From Gigaspora rosea (lineage: Eukaryota; Glomeromycota; Glomeromycetes; Diversisporales; Gigasporaceae), in assembly GCA_003550325.1 (NCBI GenBank), contig QKWP01000858.1, positions 102,857 through 166,856 of the forward strand: a stretch of DNA of 64,000 bases, given 5' to 3'. Shown one piece after another: positions 1-11,403 of the stretch. The translations under genes and the position numbers were made by a program. Below the pieces are notes generated by a model. That model saw nothing but the letters and a program-made list of their open reading frames with translations, did no database searches and was not told the origin of the DNA. The stretch's first letter is position 1. Each line of letters begins with the position of its first letter.

Positions 1-462
1 AAATAAGATTCAATATATGAGTTTTAATAGTTCTTTCCAATGGAGGATCATCATTAAAGTAAAATAACTGAATGTTCGCGTCAGGAGAAGTATAAACGAT
101 GTTAATTTCTTTAAGATTATTCAAAGTTCTTGCAGTTCTTTAATAGAACTAACGACTGTCCAATAATTGAAATGTTTCAAGAATTTAACATAATCAAAAG
201 TTGGAGTTTTGAAAAGAGATTTTATATCATCAGGAAATTTAGATAAAAATATTTGTTTTGCACTTTTTTCAAGACTTCCCAAATAGATAAAAATAATTTC
301 AGGAAAAGTTTCTTTATCTTCTGTGACGTAACGAAAGGGATCAGACCAAAGTACTGGAATGGCAGCTCGACACCATAGTCTGTTAACTTGAATGCAAGAG
401 CGCAAAGACGATTTGTCTTTTGAGAGACATTCGATAACAAAAGGCAAAATATGAAAGTGCAT
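1..462 (-). pseudogene. F-box-type protein gene, 5' part, frameshifted, runs off left edge
   Basis: The ATG at 460-462 opens a 113-codon frame. Its start (HILPFVIECLSKDKSSLRSC, then VNRLWCRAAIPVLW) has the leucine/cysteine/tryptophan pattern of fungal F-box N-termini, which bind Skp1 in SCF ubiquitin ligases. The frame stops at 121-123 (TGA) after KELQEL. Directly downstream on the same strand another frame stays open to base 1 (NNLKEINIVYTSPDANIQLF), so coding capacity continues after a one-base shift at the T run near 121-126. The rest, where substrate-binding LRR-like sequence is usual, lies outside the window. The F-box call comes from family pattern. The lesion could be a real pseudogene mutation or a homopolymer sequencing error. 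Confidence 0.6.
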
Positions 463-600
463 GTTCAGTATTTTCTAGAAGAAAATGTATGTATCCGGAT
501 AAAGATGAAAAAAAAAATTACGTGCATTTTTTATATCTGATAAACTAATTATACACGCATAAAAATTCCGCAGACACGTGATTTTGAACCACACAGGATT

Positions 601-770
601 AGGTGTAACGTGAAAACGAAACAAAACAGCCGGCTTTTTCAAAATTGTCTATAAATTTGGCTTACACAACCACCTTCTGCGATTTAACAAAAAAATTTCT
701 TGCAAAATTTTGCTATATATAAGTCTCTTGCTAACGTCGTCCGAACGCTCACCCTTACCCTAATATCGAA
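601..770 (+). repeat. Dispersed module ending in telomere-like CCCTAA sequence, copy 1
   Basis: The sequence has a GCTTTTTCAAAAT stretch, then TTTAACAAAAAAATTTCTTG and AAAATTTTGCTATAT, then about 45 bp later CACCCTTACCCTAAT. The same order of blocks recurs at 39900-40075, and in weaker form at 31890-31975, 57370-57475 and 61735-61860. At 39.9 kb it sits inside an element with terminal inverted repeats. No boundary could be found here. It may be an internal segment of a DNA transposon family rather than a telomere relic. Confidence 0.5.
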
Positions 771-2148
771 AGTTAACTTTTTAATCGAAAAATGCAATGA
801 CGCGTCGCGATTTTTTTTCGGCCAATTGAATTTTAGCGCATATCATCACGTGTCTGCGAAATTTTATGCGGTTCCTATGTATGATGAAAAAAAGTACATT
901 CATGTCGGTAGGATTGTGTATGAATATACTGATTAAATATGTACATTACTGGCTAATTTAGAAATCATATTCTAATTAGCAGTAGTGTTAAATACTTTAA
1001 ATTTTTCCTCAATATTTATTAATAAAACCTAGAATTTGACATCAAATACCCAAGCAACTTCTTTTTGTCCATTTTCAAAATTGTAAGAGTCGCTTTTGCT
1101 AAATGAATAAATTCTTGATATGATTATTAAATCAACCAGTATTGTGGGTAAATAAGTGACTTGCGTCACTAAACATCTAGTCAAAGTATGCACTAACGAT
1201 TTTTGCTTGGACTAATACCAAGGGGGATAACAAGAGCAAATATATACGTATTTTATTCGATTGATTAATTAATTATTTTTCGCTTTTCTTGTCCATATTT
1301 TGATTCTATATTATTATATTATAATTCAATCATACAACTTTGACTCTTTAAATTATTACGTAAATTTTCATGCATACCGGTAAATTTTTCTTATCTCATC
1401 GTACTACTAAATAATTGACTTACTTCAATTCGCATTCCTTGAATGTGTGCTAAGTTTGTGGCGCAGTTTGCCTAAACCACAGTGATCAAACAATAGCACA
1501 ATCAAACGATTATGCAGAATACGTAATAAACTTATTACAGTACTACATAGTTACTATAATTAGCTTTTTTATTTGTACGTATAATTAAAAATTTCTATAC
1601 TAATCAATAATATTACCTTTATTGGATTTTCTCATGCCCTTTTCTGCTTTACGTTAACGAAATTTCAAAAATGGTATGTATGAATTTTGAGTGCAGTTAA
1701 TAGCGATATTTTGAACTTAAGGAACTGACGTTAGTACATGGAATTATTTTGACGAAAAGAAATGTTTTTGATAAATATCTACTTTAACGAATAAAGTTTT
1801 TTTTTAACGATATCACTATATACAAATATTAAATACTCATAATTAATTTAACAATTTTGATGACTTTAATGAAATTTATTGTTAATAATGGATGAATTTT
1901 ATCTGAAAAATGTTTATTTTTTTTACCGATTTGATTTATTTATTTATTTGATGATATCAAAAAAAAAATAATTAGAATTCTCTATCAATTGAAGGTCGGT
2001 GTGTAGGTACTCAACCAATTAACTGCTTTATTAAAGATTATATTGTATCACTTTAATATGGATAATATTATTGAAGAGACCTCTTCGCAGTTAATATTCA
2101 AAGCAGTCAGATGAAATATTTGAATTCACGAATTATAAAGCACCAGAT
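771..2148. other. AT-rich intergenic stretch, nothing recognised
   Basis: There are short open frames and poly-T/poly-A runs only. No inverted repeats, tandem arrays or coding pattern were recognised. The small frame at 700-936 runs out of the preceding repeat and shows no family resemblance. Confidence 0.5.
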
Positions 2149-3691
2149 ACTATTATTTAAGCAACAAAATGGATATAAAACCAAGATGTCTTTATGTTGT
2201 ATTTCACTCAGTTAAACCTACAGTTGAAGGATCAGATACATATTTTTATGTAAAAAATGAAATTGGTGAATTTAGATCACTATATACTATGTGAAGAATT
2301 AGTATAATATAAATTACTTAAACCAATGTTAAATGAGTTTGCATTTAAACATCCTGTTGCACAGCAAAAGGATTACTATCTTGTCAAAATTTTTACAAGA
2401 GAATGAACTTGTTTGGATTTTATATGGAATGGCTCCTTTCGAGATGTATGTAAGCATGTCTATGCAGCACAGTTGTTTAATGTTATTGAAGATAATAAAA
2501 TTATACTAGATAGTATTAAGGATAATCTAGTGCAATATTTCCACAATAAAGAGTGTGCAATGCCAAGAGAGCAAAAGAATCATATTATATATAGTTGTTT
2601 AACTGATGCTGCATTGGAAGAGATTCTTCATATTTATTCAATACAGGGTAATGATATTTTCTTTCCATATGAACATGGAGCTACAGAAAAAGACCCATTT
2701 CGGCCTACTGAAATACCTACACGGAGGATTTCAAATGTTGGTACTCCTAAAATTCATGGTGCAAAGCCATGAATGTCAATTTTACAAATACAATATATGG
2801 AGTGCTCCGTATTAAAAGGGCCCATTTTTACAATTTTTTGAAAAATGAGTTTTTATTAAATTCATGTAAATTTTGACATAATTGATATTTTTCAATTATT
2901 AATAAAAGTTGATTTGCATAATAAAAAATCAAGATAATTTAAAAAGAAAAATTACATGAGGCTGCGTAGAGCCAACACGTCACGAGATTATCCGATAGTC
3001 ACCTGCCTTCTTTAACCAATCAAAATCGTGAAATTTAATTAATCCTGAATCAGTCCGAAAATCAAAACAAATGGTTAAACTCAATTATCTCAAAATGAGA
3101 TAAATGTAAAAATGGGACCTTTTAATACGGAGCACTCCATATAACAAAGAGATATGTATTTACATATACATATGTCTCAAATAAATTACAAGATGCATTT
3201 TATGATTTACAAACATGCGTATTATTTTTTTTTAGAATTTTGACAATAATGATAGCGATAATGATTCAATGCTACTTGATGAATTAGAATCATTAGCTGC
3301 ATTTGAATTAGATCAAACTTTACTAGATAATCCAGGGGAACAATCAAAACTTATTGTCTCCATCAATTCGAAAATGAAGAACAGTTGCGATTCGCAATCG
3401 CAAATGTAGTATTTCAAGAAGACATGGAATATAATTATTAAAAGTAACAAATATGTGCTATATAGTGTATTAATTACAAACCTTTAAATATAATCTATTC
3501 AACATGAAGGTAGCATTAATGCAGTGTCATCAACAAAGATATTACACGATCTAAACTTGAAAGGCTTTTTTGAAGAGAAGCAAACTGATTGGAAACGATG
3601 TGACTTTGTAAAATCTTGTCTTGAAAAAGGTATTCGTTTGAATGATAACGCTGAACCAAATAAAAAAAATTATAGACATCAAAAAAAATAA
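2149..3691 (+). pseudogene. Degenerate multi-exon gene, family unknown, with a MITE inside
   Basis: Protein-like segments lie in order. 2149-2295 starts MDIKPRCLYVVFHSVKPTVE. 2326-2772 starts at an ATG (MLNEFAFKHPVAQQKDYY), is broken by one in-frame TGA near 2404, and then stays open for more than 110 codons (SFRDVCKHVYAAQLFNVIED). A segment after a plausible AG at 3234-3235 is acidic (NFDNNDSDNDSMLLDELESL). 3507-3691 contains SSTKILHDLNLKGFFEEKQT and ends in a lysine-rich tail. The 346-bp MITE at 2796-3141 lies between segments two and three. The even codon quality suggests a once-real gene, now dead. I do not recognise a domain. Confidence 0.45.
2796..3141. mobile_element. 346-bp MITE, TA-duplicating, family A copy 1
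   Basis: The terminal inverted repeats are about 37 bp with one mismatch, beginning TATGGAGTGCTCCGTATTAA and continuing into GGGCCCATTTTTAC. TA dinucleotides flank both ends (2794-2795, 3142-3143), as expected for Tc1/mariner-type transposition. A second copy of identical length lies at 7006-7351 in the opposite internal orientation. There is no coding capacity. It interrupts a degenerate gene. Confidence 0.85.
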
Positions 3692-4009
3692 GACGAAGCA
3701 AATGCTTAGATTAGAGTCGAACGAAAACTTGTAAAGATTCTAAAATATTATTATGTCAATGTATTATGAGTATACGTTAGATTATTATATGTATGTATAG
3801 CGATAGGATTATAGTAAATATAATTTATGCTTGCGATTATAATAATATATACTGTATGACAATAAAATCGTATTATACTATGTGGGTCAAAAACGATGTT
3901 TTTTTTTTTAGGGTCAATAAGAATGAGTCAAGTGGTCAAAAACAATGTTTTTGCCGCATATTTATATTATTAATTAAAAAAAAAATTAAAATGAAATGAT
4001 TAATTGTCC

Positions 4010-4187
4010 ACATTAAATTAACTTTTAGTTAAAAAAAAGGCAAAGAAAATTGATTTTTGTTCGTCATAACGATAATAATTTTTTGTTCGTCATGTCACGT
4101 CACATTAAATTAATGTTTAATTAAATTAAAGTCAAAGAAATTGATTTTTATTCGTCATAATGATAGTAATTTTTTGTTTGTCATAAC
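4010..4187. repeat. Tandem duplication of ~88 bp
   Basis: Two direct copies begin CACATTAAATTAA and contain AAATTGATTTTT, TTCGTCATAA and ATTTTTTGT. They differ by scattered substitutions. A shorter local duplication (GGTCAAAAACRATGTTTTT) occurs just upstream at 3887-3952. Confidence 0.6.
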
Positions 4188-4553
4188 GATAGTCTAAAGT
4201 TTATTATAATACAAATCAATATTATAATAAAAATCATGTGACCGCAAGCAGCTAATTTACAAATGAGTCGTACGTATGATGTACAGTACGTATAAGGTTT
4301 AGCTTGTATGTACGTTACGTATAATGATCTAATGACACTTTTAATTCTAGCAACAATAACAACTACTTATATTGGTGTTTTTTTTTTTTTAGTGAGAACA
4401 CTTGTAGCTAATATACTGTTCTTATGAGAACAGTGTTTGAGTCCGAAATTTCCAACACAGGTCCTCCATATATATAATTAATTAATTGATATATAATTAT
4501 GCGATACAAAAATTAATTAATGTATCCTTTCAAATAAGATCACAGTTACTAAG

Positions 4554-4726
4554 CAGTCCCCGTCATTTCATCAAAAAGTTCATTTCACTGGCAATCATAT
4601 CACCAACAAAGTAATTCTGGTATGTAGTTAGGGTCAGGTTTGTAATTAAAGTTAAGAATAGAGAAATTTTTTAAAAAAAAACATATCAATGAAATGAACT
4701 GTCAGTTGGTGAAATGACACAGACTG
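4554..4726. mobile_element. Foldback MITE of the CATTTCA/TGAAATG family, copy 1
   Basis: The left arm (GTCATTTCA, GTTCATTTCACTG, ATCACCAAC) is mirrored by the right arm (CAATGAAATGAAC, GTTGGTGAAATGAC) around an A/T-rich centre containing GTAATTCTGG. A longer related element with the same central words lies at 44090-44385. No clean target duplication was found, so the ends are approximate. Confidence 0.6.
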
Positions 4727-4850
4727 TTACCAAGAATTTCATTAGTCGAGTTGGCCATAGATCGACTGAGAATGTACAATACTAGTTTTGAGAAAAAAAG
4801 TTATTTTTTACTTATAAAGCCGGCTAGCTGATTTTATGACAAATTGACTG

Positions 4851-5450
4851 TAGTGATTGTACCCGGGTAGAACTTGCAATTGAGTGAAATAGTAATTTAT
4901 CCGGATATCCGGGTAATTTAATAGTAACCGGTGTTAACCCGCGAAGTACCTCTCGGAAATCGAGGCTAACGGAGCAACTATCGACAGGGAGTCACGTGAG
5001 CACAGAGACACGGGACTGTGCTGTGATGTATCGTAGTTGTTAGTATTTATACAAGTGAGAGGGTTTATGTTTATAGTGTGATTTGGCAATTCGAAAGAGA
5101 GTGTGATGTGATTTATAGAATCGATTAGAGTGTGTCCTTTATTAATATATTAAAAGATCATGGCAAACATGCCTACAAAGTGGAGAGAATATCGCCCATA
5201 TATATACTAAAATATCTATTAATGGAAAGATATGGCATTTCTGCCATAAATGATCTATCATTTATGCCAGTTCTTCGATTTCTGCGATTTCTTGCATATC
5301 TGGCCGATATGCCATAAACGGCTGATCTGTCAGAAATGGCAGATCTGACATTTCGGGCGCAGTAACCTCGTGACCTATTGACAACCCGTGACTTCTAATA
5401 CCAGGGGCCCAGATTAGCATGGGTAACACCGGGTAGGGGTACAATCTCTA
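4851..5450. mobile_element. 600-bp hAT-type MITE with perfect 8-bp target duplication
   Basis: The ends are TAGTGATTGTACCC and, reverse-complemented, TAGAGATTGTACCCC. They are flanked by identical 8-bp copies of ATTGACTG (4843-4850 and 5451-5458). An 8-bp duplication plus a TAG-type terminus is the hAT signature. The interior is less AT-rich than its surroundings and holds clustered palindromes around ATGGCA/TGCCAT (about 5220-5350) and GGTAACACCGGGTA near the right end. The small open frames inside are read as by-products of these palindromes. Confidence 0.8.
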
Positions 5451-5458
5451 ATTGACTG

Positions 5459-6399
5459 ATCGGGTTGAAAAACAGCTTAGCCGATTTTTTAATTTCAGCC
5501 AGGATCACATCGGTTAATTAAGATAAATAATAGTGCATTAATGCATATTTGCATAATCATGAAACATAAAATTTTTTATTAGCCCTTAGAAATAATTGTT
5601 GGCAAATGGTGTTACGCTAAATTGCTCTTCTAGGATATTTTTGGGAAATGATTTTCTTTGAAATAACTTTTTCTGGAAATTTTTAGTTTCACAAATTTCA
5701 ACCGATTGTAGTCATTATATCTCTTCTCTTCTCTTGAGCTAGAGCAAGAACAGCTCATGATAAGCTCTGCTCGAGCTCGAGCTCTATCTCTAGCTCTAGC
5801 TCATGAGTTAGCTCAAGCGCTAAAACCAGAGATGCGATAATATATAATATTAAAAATAATAATTTTAGACACAAAAATCAGTGACCCGACATAAATTCGT
5901 ATACCTCTTTATTAAATATTTAATAATTTTCATTTTTCTTCGTCGGATTTTTTACTGGGCTGATGAATTGATAATCGCTGATCGTCAAAGGCTTTAGCGA
6001 AATAATTTGTTAATCATTTCTAAATAGGGGGCATCTATAATTTACGTTAAATGGGTTGTAAATAATAGGGTTGTGAAGATGCATATGTGCATATGTTCCG
6101 CATATATTCCACATCAATCACAATTCGAATTTAGATTTGCATATCTATCTATCTATGCTAAATACTAAAAATTTTTGAGTATAACTATAATGCTTGCATA
6201 GTGTAACCGTATATTACTCATTAGCGTTTTCAAGTAATACGTATATCATATGATAATAATTTCTATAATTTTCTTTTTTCTTTCACAAGAGATATAATTA
6301 ATAAATAACTTTTGTTTTTTACACACTAACACAAATAGCAAGAACAAACGTAGTGCAATAAAAAGAATGAATATAATAGCAAGTACAAATATAGCAACC
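5459..6399. repeat. AT-rich spacer with a GAGCTC-rich palindromic cluster at 5735-5815
   Basis: The only structure is a run of overlapping GAGCT/AGCTC words (CTCTGCTCGAGCTCGAGCTC and neighbours), which can fold on itself. Such arrays are often subterminal parts of hAT-type elements, but no matching end was found. The rest shows nothing recognisable. Confidence 0.4.
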
Positions 6400-6580
6400 A
6401 CTATAGTTAGAACAAATATACAATACGATTTAGAACAAGACAGCGTATTTCAACTGAAATGTAGAATAATAGTTATAATAAGATATATAGTTAGAATAGA
6501 ACATGGCATAATAAACTTAGATGTAGCATGCTATTGAAAATAGTACAATATTTAGATTCCGAATATAGTACATAGTATGA

Positions 6581-6741
6581 TATGGGGGCCCCATAGCAAA
6601 ATGTGGTGATACTCAAAAAAAATTTTTTTTGTAAAAACTTTATTTTTGCAAAAATTATACTATTTAGAACCCAATATTAAAAAACTATAGAAAAAAATTT
6701 TTTAGTCTATCACCACCTTTTGCTGTGGGGCCCCCCATATA
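6581..6741. mobile_element. ~160-bp MITE in the satellite, family B
   Basis: Inverted ends read TATGGGGGCCCCATAGCAAA with TGTGGTGATA, and CTATCACCACCTTTTGCTGT followed by GGGGCCCCCCATA. Flanking satellite (CATAGTATGA before, TAGTTAGATT after) rejoins into a normal unit if one TA is removed, so a TA target duplication is likely. It shares the TATGG(G/A) start with families A and D, but the rest differs. Confidence 0.7.
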
Positions 6742-7005
6742 TAGTTAGATTTAGATATAGTACGATATATAGTTTGGATATAACATGGTAGTTAAATTTA
6801 GATATAATAAAGTAAATGTATAATTATATTACTTTTAAAACAAACTTATAAATCAATAAATGCACTAAAAAGGTCTTATGCTCAAAGAGAAAGTATAGAT
6901 ATAAACTTTGGAATATTAAAGAAAGAGTATCAAATCTTTTAATATTATCGAATCATTTTATTAAATTTGAGGTAATTATATTTAATTCATAAAATATACT
7001 TACTA

Positions 7006-7351
7006 TATGGGGTGTCCCCTATTAAAAGGGCCCATTTTTACATTCATCTCATTTTGAGATAATTGAGTTTAACCATTTGTTTTGATTTTCGGACTGATCC
7101 GGGATTTACCAAATTTCACACTTTTGATTGGTTAAATGTAGCAGATGACTATCGGGTAGTCTCGTGATGTGCTTGGCCTTAGATAACTTCGTTTAATATT
7201 TCTTTTACATTATCTCTATTTTTTATTATGCAAATCGACTTTCATTTATAATTGAAAAATGTCAGTCATGTTAAAATTTACATGAATCTAATAAAAACTC
7301 AATTTTTGAAAAATTGTAAAAATGGGCCCTTTTAATAGGAGACACCCCATA
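7006..7351. mobile_element. 346-bp MITE, family A copy 2
   Basis: Termini are TATGGGGTGTCCCCTATTAA then AAGGGCCCATTTTTAC, mirrored at the right end (GGGCCCTTTTAATAGGAG). The length is the same as the copy at 2796-3141 and the interior matches its reverse complement (TTTGATTTTCGGACTGAT, AATTGAAAAATGTCA). TA flanks both sides. It is inserted in the satellite array. Confidence 0.85.
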
Positions 7352-8726
7352 TACTGTACTATTTTTAATTATTAGATAGATAGATACCTAGTGCTGATTC
7401 TCTACTCTTTCAAGAAATTGTCCCATTATTACCTGACACTTTTCCAAGTTTAACTCCAGTTCCCGGATTCAGATATAGCATAATATATATTTGAATATAA
7501 TATATAGTTAGATTCAGGCATATCAGTGATAATTAGGTTGGGATATAGCACAATAGTTATATTCAGAACATACAATAGCACGATAACTAGATTTAGATTA
7601 TAGTAATTAGTTAGATTTAAAACATAGCATATAGTTCAATTCAAAACGTAGCACGATAGTTAGATTCTGGTGTATTACGATAGTTAGATTTGAATATACT
7701 TTAGTACAAATTTATATTACGATATTTATATCATGATATATTTAGAACATAATACAATAGTTAATTTGATACATAGTATAATACAGTCATTATATTTAGG
7801 CATAGGCACGATAGTTAGATTTAAGACGTAGCATAATAAATAGATTTAGGTATAGGCATAATATTTAAGTATTTGTGACGTAGCTATAGTAGTTAGATTC
7901 AAACATAGCACGATGTTTAGATTCAGTTATAGCATAGTAATTAGATTCAGAACATAGTACGATTGTTAGATTTGAGACGTAATACTATATATAGTTAGAT
8001 TTAAGTGTAGCATGATAGATTCGACATATAACACAATAGTTGGATTTGGGTATAGCATGATAGTTAGATTCAGTATAGTATGATAGTTAGAGCCTGATAG
8101 TTAGATTCGGGACAGAGCACAATAGAGATGTAGCATGATAGTTAAATTCAGGACGTACAGTAGTCAGAATATAGCATGTAGTTAAATTCAGGACATAGCG
8201 CAAGTTAGATTCAGATATAGCATTCAAGTATAGCATAATAGTTGATTTTTAATTTGAAACATATCATGAAAGTTAATTTAGATGTTAGATTCGAGGCATA
8301 GCATAATACAGTAGTTAGATTTAGATATAGGTACAATAGTTAGATTCAAGACATAACATAATAATTAGAATTAGGTATGGACATGATAGTTAAATTCTAT
8401 ATAACATTTGAGATGTAGTATAATAGTTAGATTCGGACATAGCATAATAGTTAGATTTGGTTATAGCATAGTAGTTAGATTCAGAACATAGTACAATATT
8501 TAGATTTAGAACATAATATGATACTTAGATTCAGGTGTAGCATGATAAATTTAATACATAACATAAAAATTAGATTGGGTATAGCACAATAATTAGATTC
8601 GGAACATAGCAAAATAGAGATGTATTGTAGCATGATAGTTAAATTTAGGATTTATAGTAATGCAATAGATTCGGAATATAGCATGTAGTTAAATTCGGAA
8701 CACAACACAAGTTAGATTCAGATATA

Positions 8727-9253
8727 CATCACAAAGTTGTTTTTATGTAGAGTTACGTAAAATATTTATGTAGGGTTATGTAAAATTTTTATGTAGCTTT
8801 ATAAACCCAATATAGATTTATATAGCTATTTATATAAACATATATATATATCTATGTAGAATTACCGTATGTAAAATATCGAAAAAAAATTTAACTTAAA
8901 TATTAAAGCTAGAAATAGATTTTAAAGTTTAAACTAGGGTTTGGGGAGGGTTTTCTGGCCTGCTGAACATTTTTACTTAGCATATCGAACACTGATTACC
9001 TTAGTCATTTTTGAGAAATGGCTAAAGTAAATTAATTTATTTCTATATAGATATAAATAGAATTTAAATAATTTTTATATTTATATAAATAATAAATACA
9101 GTAACATTTATATAAATACTATATTAAATTATATATAAAAATTATAACTATGTAAGTCTACATTGTGTCTGTAAACCTAATAAAAATTTTATATAACATT
9201 TATATAACTTGATAGAGCTATGTAAATTTTATAAAAAAAATGACTTTGTGATG
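8727..9253. mobile_element. 527-bp MITE, family C, with reconstructable empty site
   Basis: The 11-bp inverted ends are CATCACAAAGT/ACTTTGTGATG. TA lies on both sides (8725-8726, 9254-9255). Removing the element and one TA leaves GATATAGCATG, a normal satellite unit, which fixes the boundaries. The interior is very AT-rich with words such as TTTTTATGTAGAGTTACGTA and TATAAACCCAATATAGATTT. A second, window-truncated copy starts near 63319. Confidence 0.8.
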
Positions 9254-10110
9254 TAGCATGTTAATTAGATTCAAGTATAATATAATAGTTTATTTGAATT
9301 TGAAATGTATTATGAAAGTTAGATTAAGATGCAGTAGTAATTGGATTTAGGAATAGTTAGATTCAAGACATAACATAATAATTAGATTTAGATATAGACA
9401 CGATAGTTAAATTCGATATAGTATTTGAGACATAGCATGATAGTTAGATTCAGGCATAGCATGATAGTTAAATTCAGTTATAGTATAGTAGTTAGATTCA
9501 TGACATAGTATAATAATTAGATTTAGATCATAATATGATAGTTAGATTCAAGTGTAGTATACAGTAATAGATTAGACATATAATATGATAGTTAAATTTG
9601 AGTATAGCATGATAGTTAAATTTGGTATGTAATGATAGTTAGATTCAGTATAGCACGATAGTTAGATTCGCGACATAGCACAATAGAGTTGTAGTATGAT
9701 AGTTAAATTTAGAACTTACAGTAGTACGATAGATTTGAAATATAGTATGTAGTTAAATTTGGAATATAGCACAAATTAAATTCAGAAAAAGCATGATAAT
9801 TAAATTCAAGTATAGCATGATAGTTGATTTGAATTGTAACGTATCATGAATGTTACATTCTGAATATAGCAAATAGTTAGATTCGTAACATAGCATAATA
9901 TATTAGTTTAGATTTAGTTATAGGCGAAATAAATTAAAATAATAAACTCCATACTTTTTGTACCACGACGATTGAAATGGATTAAACTTTGATCTACGCG
10001 GCTCTTATAAAGATATCAAAACTGGAAAAGTAGATAATTTGGAAGAATTATTTGCAATAGATTTTCATCATCTAAACCGTAAATGTGCATATACAAGAAC
10101 TCACAATATA

Positions 10111-10534
10111 CAGTCAGGCCTCTCTAAATGCACCCTCTATAAGTGCACACCCTCTCTAAATGCACGCTCAAGTGCCGGCTTAATATATACTTGACCTCTA
10201 TAAGTACACGTTTTCTTATTACATTCAGACTCTCTAAGTGCACCCTCTATAAGTGCACACCCTCTCTAAATGCACGCTCAAGTGCCGGCCCTAATATATA
10301 CTTGACCTCTATAAGTATACTTTTTCTTATTATTCTCTATATGCACGTTATTAAAGTGTGGTCCCAAGGGCGTGCACTTAGAGAGGTCTGACTGTATTCT
10401 CTATATGCACGTTATTAAAGTGTAGTCCCAAGAGCGTACACTTAGAGAGGTCTGACTGTATTAGAGCCGGCACTTGAGCGTGCATTTAGAGAGGGTGTGC
10501 ACTTATAGAGGGTGCACTTAGAGATGTCTAACTA
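10111..10534. mobile_element. Compound pogo/Tigger-like foldback element
   Basis: The left end after TA is CAGTCAGGCCTCTCTAAATG. Several further end-like copies follow: CATTCAGACTCTCTAAGTGC near 10221, GAGAGGTCTGACTG near 10385 and again near 10450, and GAGATGTCTAACTA at the right. Blocks such as GCACACCCTCTCTAAATGCA and CAAGTGCCGGC occur on both strands. This is best read as tandem and inverted partial copies of one small element. CAGTCA(G)ACCTC ends with TA duplication are typical of pogo-like elements. A simpler relative lies at 39577-39756. Confidence 0.65.
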
Positions 10535-11403
10535 TATAAACAAACTCCCAGCTCATGGCAGGCTCATGACTTGTTAAATGATTATAACATTAAAGTAAGC
10601 AATTGAAGTCTTAAAATTTTAGTAGCACAGTCTAGTATAAAATATAACTTATTATGATATTTGTGACGCACGTAACGTACGTACGTAAGTACTACTGCTG
10701 TATTGATTGGTGATAAATCACCTGATTTGTCACACAGATCACGGGTAATTTTTTGCTATAAAACTAGCCAGTTCTGCAGGCCTGCTGAAAAATCAATTAA
10801 AATTAATTTTTTACTATACATCATACAATTAAAATCAATTAAAATTAATTAACCCAATTATTATGAAATAATTGCAATTAATTGCAATTTTCTTTCAATG
10901 GTTTAACTCGATTTTTTAAGCAGCGAAAAATCAAAAATCATCTAATAGTGAATATATGATATACCATAATCAATTACCAATTGTGGCCGCACCACCAATC
11001 AATTAATTGAGCTTAAAAATTGCAATTAATTGCCCCTACAATAATTTATTCGGTAGGCCTGCTTTTCAGTAGCCATGCTTTATAAACGTATATGTGAGCA
11101 CAAATATCAGGGTATATAGTAAAGTAGTACAGTACGGTAATGCAAATTAGTACGGACGTTAAAAAAATAAAATAAAAAATAATACTCAGACGTACACATG
11201 AGTAGTACATAATCAATTACGTATACTATGTATTATCGATTGCATGATTCGTATAGTATTTAAAATCAATTACGTATATATGTATATTATGTTTCAATTA
11301 AATTTATCAGTAATGTATATGATTAATTGTATGATTCCTATATTTGTCAATAAAATCTCTTTTTATAGTAACAATTGAATTCTTTATTCGATCGTTGAGT
11401 TTC
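10535..11403. other. AT-rich spacer with a possible hAT-like remnant
   Basis: Inverted GCAGGCCTGCTG (10776) and CGGTAGGCCTGC (11051) bound about 285 bp rich in AATTGCAATTAATTGC palindromes. Flanking octamers agree at only five of eight positions, so a hAT element is weakly supported. The rest is simple AT-rich sequence. Confidence 0.3.

Larger units (their letters stand above)
6400..9910 (+). repeat. Degenerate ~25-bp satellite array (ATAGCAYGATAGTTAGATTC)
   Basis: The unit is roughly GACATAGCACGATAGTTAGATTCAG. It repeats in one orientation for about 2.5 kb once the inserted elements at 6581-6741, 7006-7351 and 8727-9253 are subtracted. Unit length drifts between about 17 and 30 bp and divergence is high, which points to an old array. 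No long open frame survives in it. Because the unit is known, insertion sites of the MITEs can be reconstructed. Confidence 0.75.

Noticed and set aside
700-936. 78-codon frame after the telomere-like module
   Set aside because: It starts inside the dispersed repeat, has no family pattern, and similar modules elsewhere do not keep the frame.
5132-5444. Two overlapping ~60-codon frames in opposite directions
   Set aside because: They sit in the palindromic interior of the hAT-type MITE and share the same TGGCA repeats.
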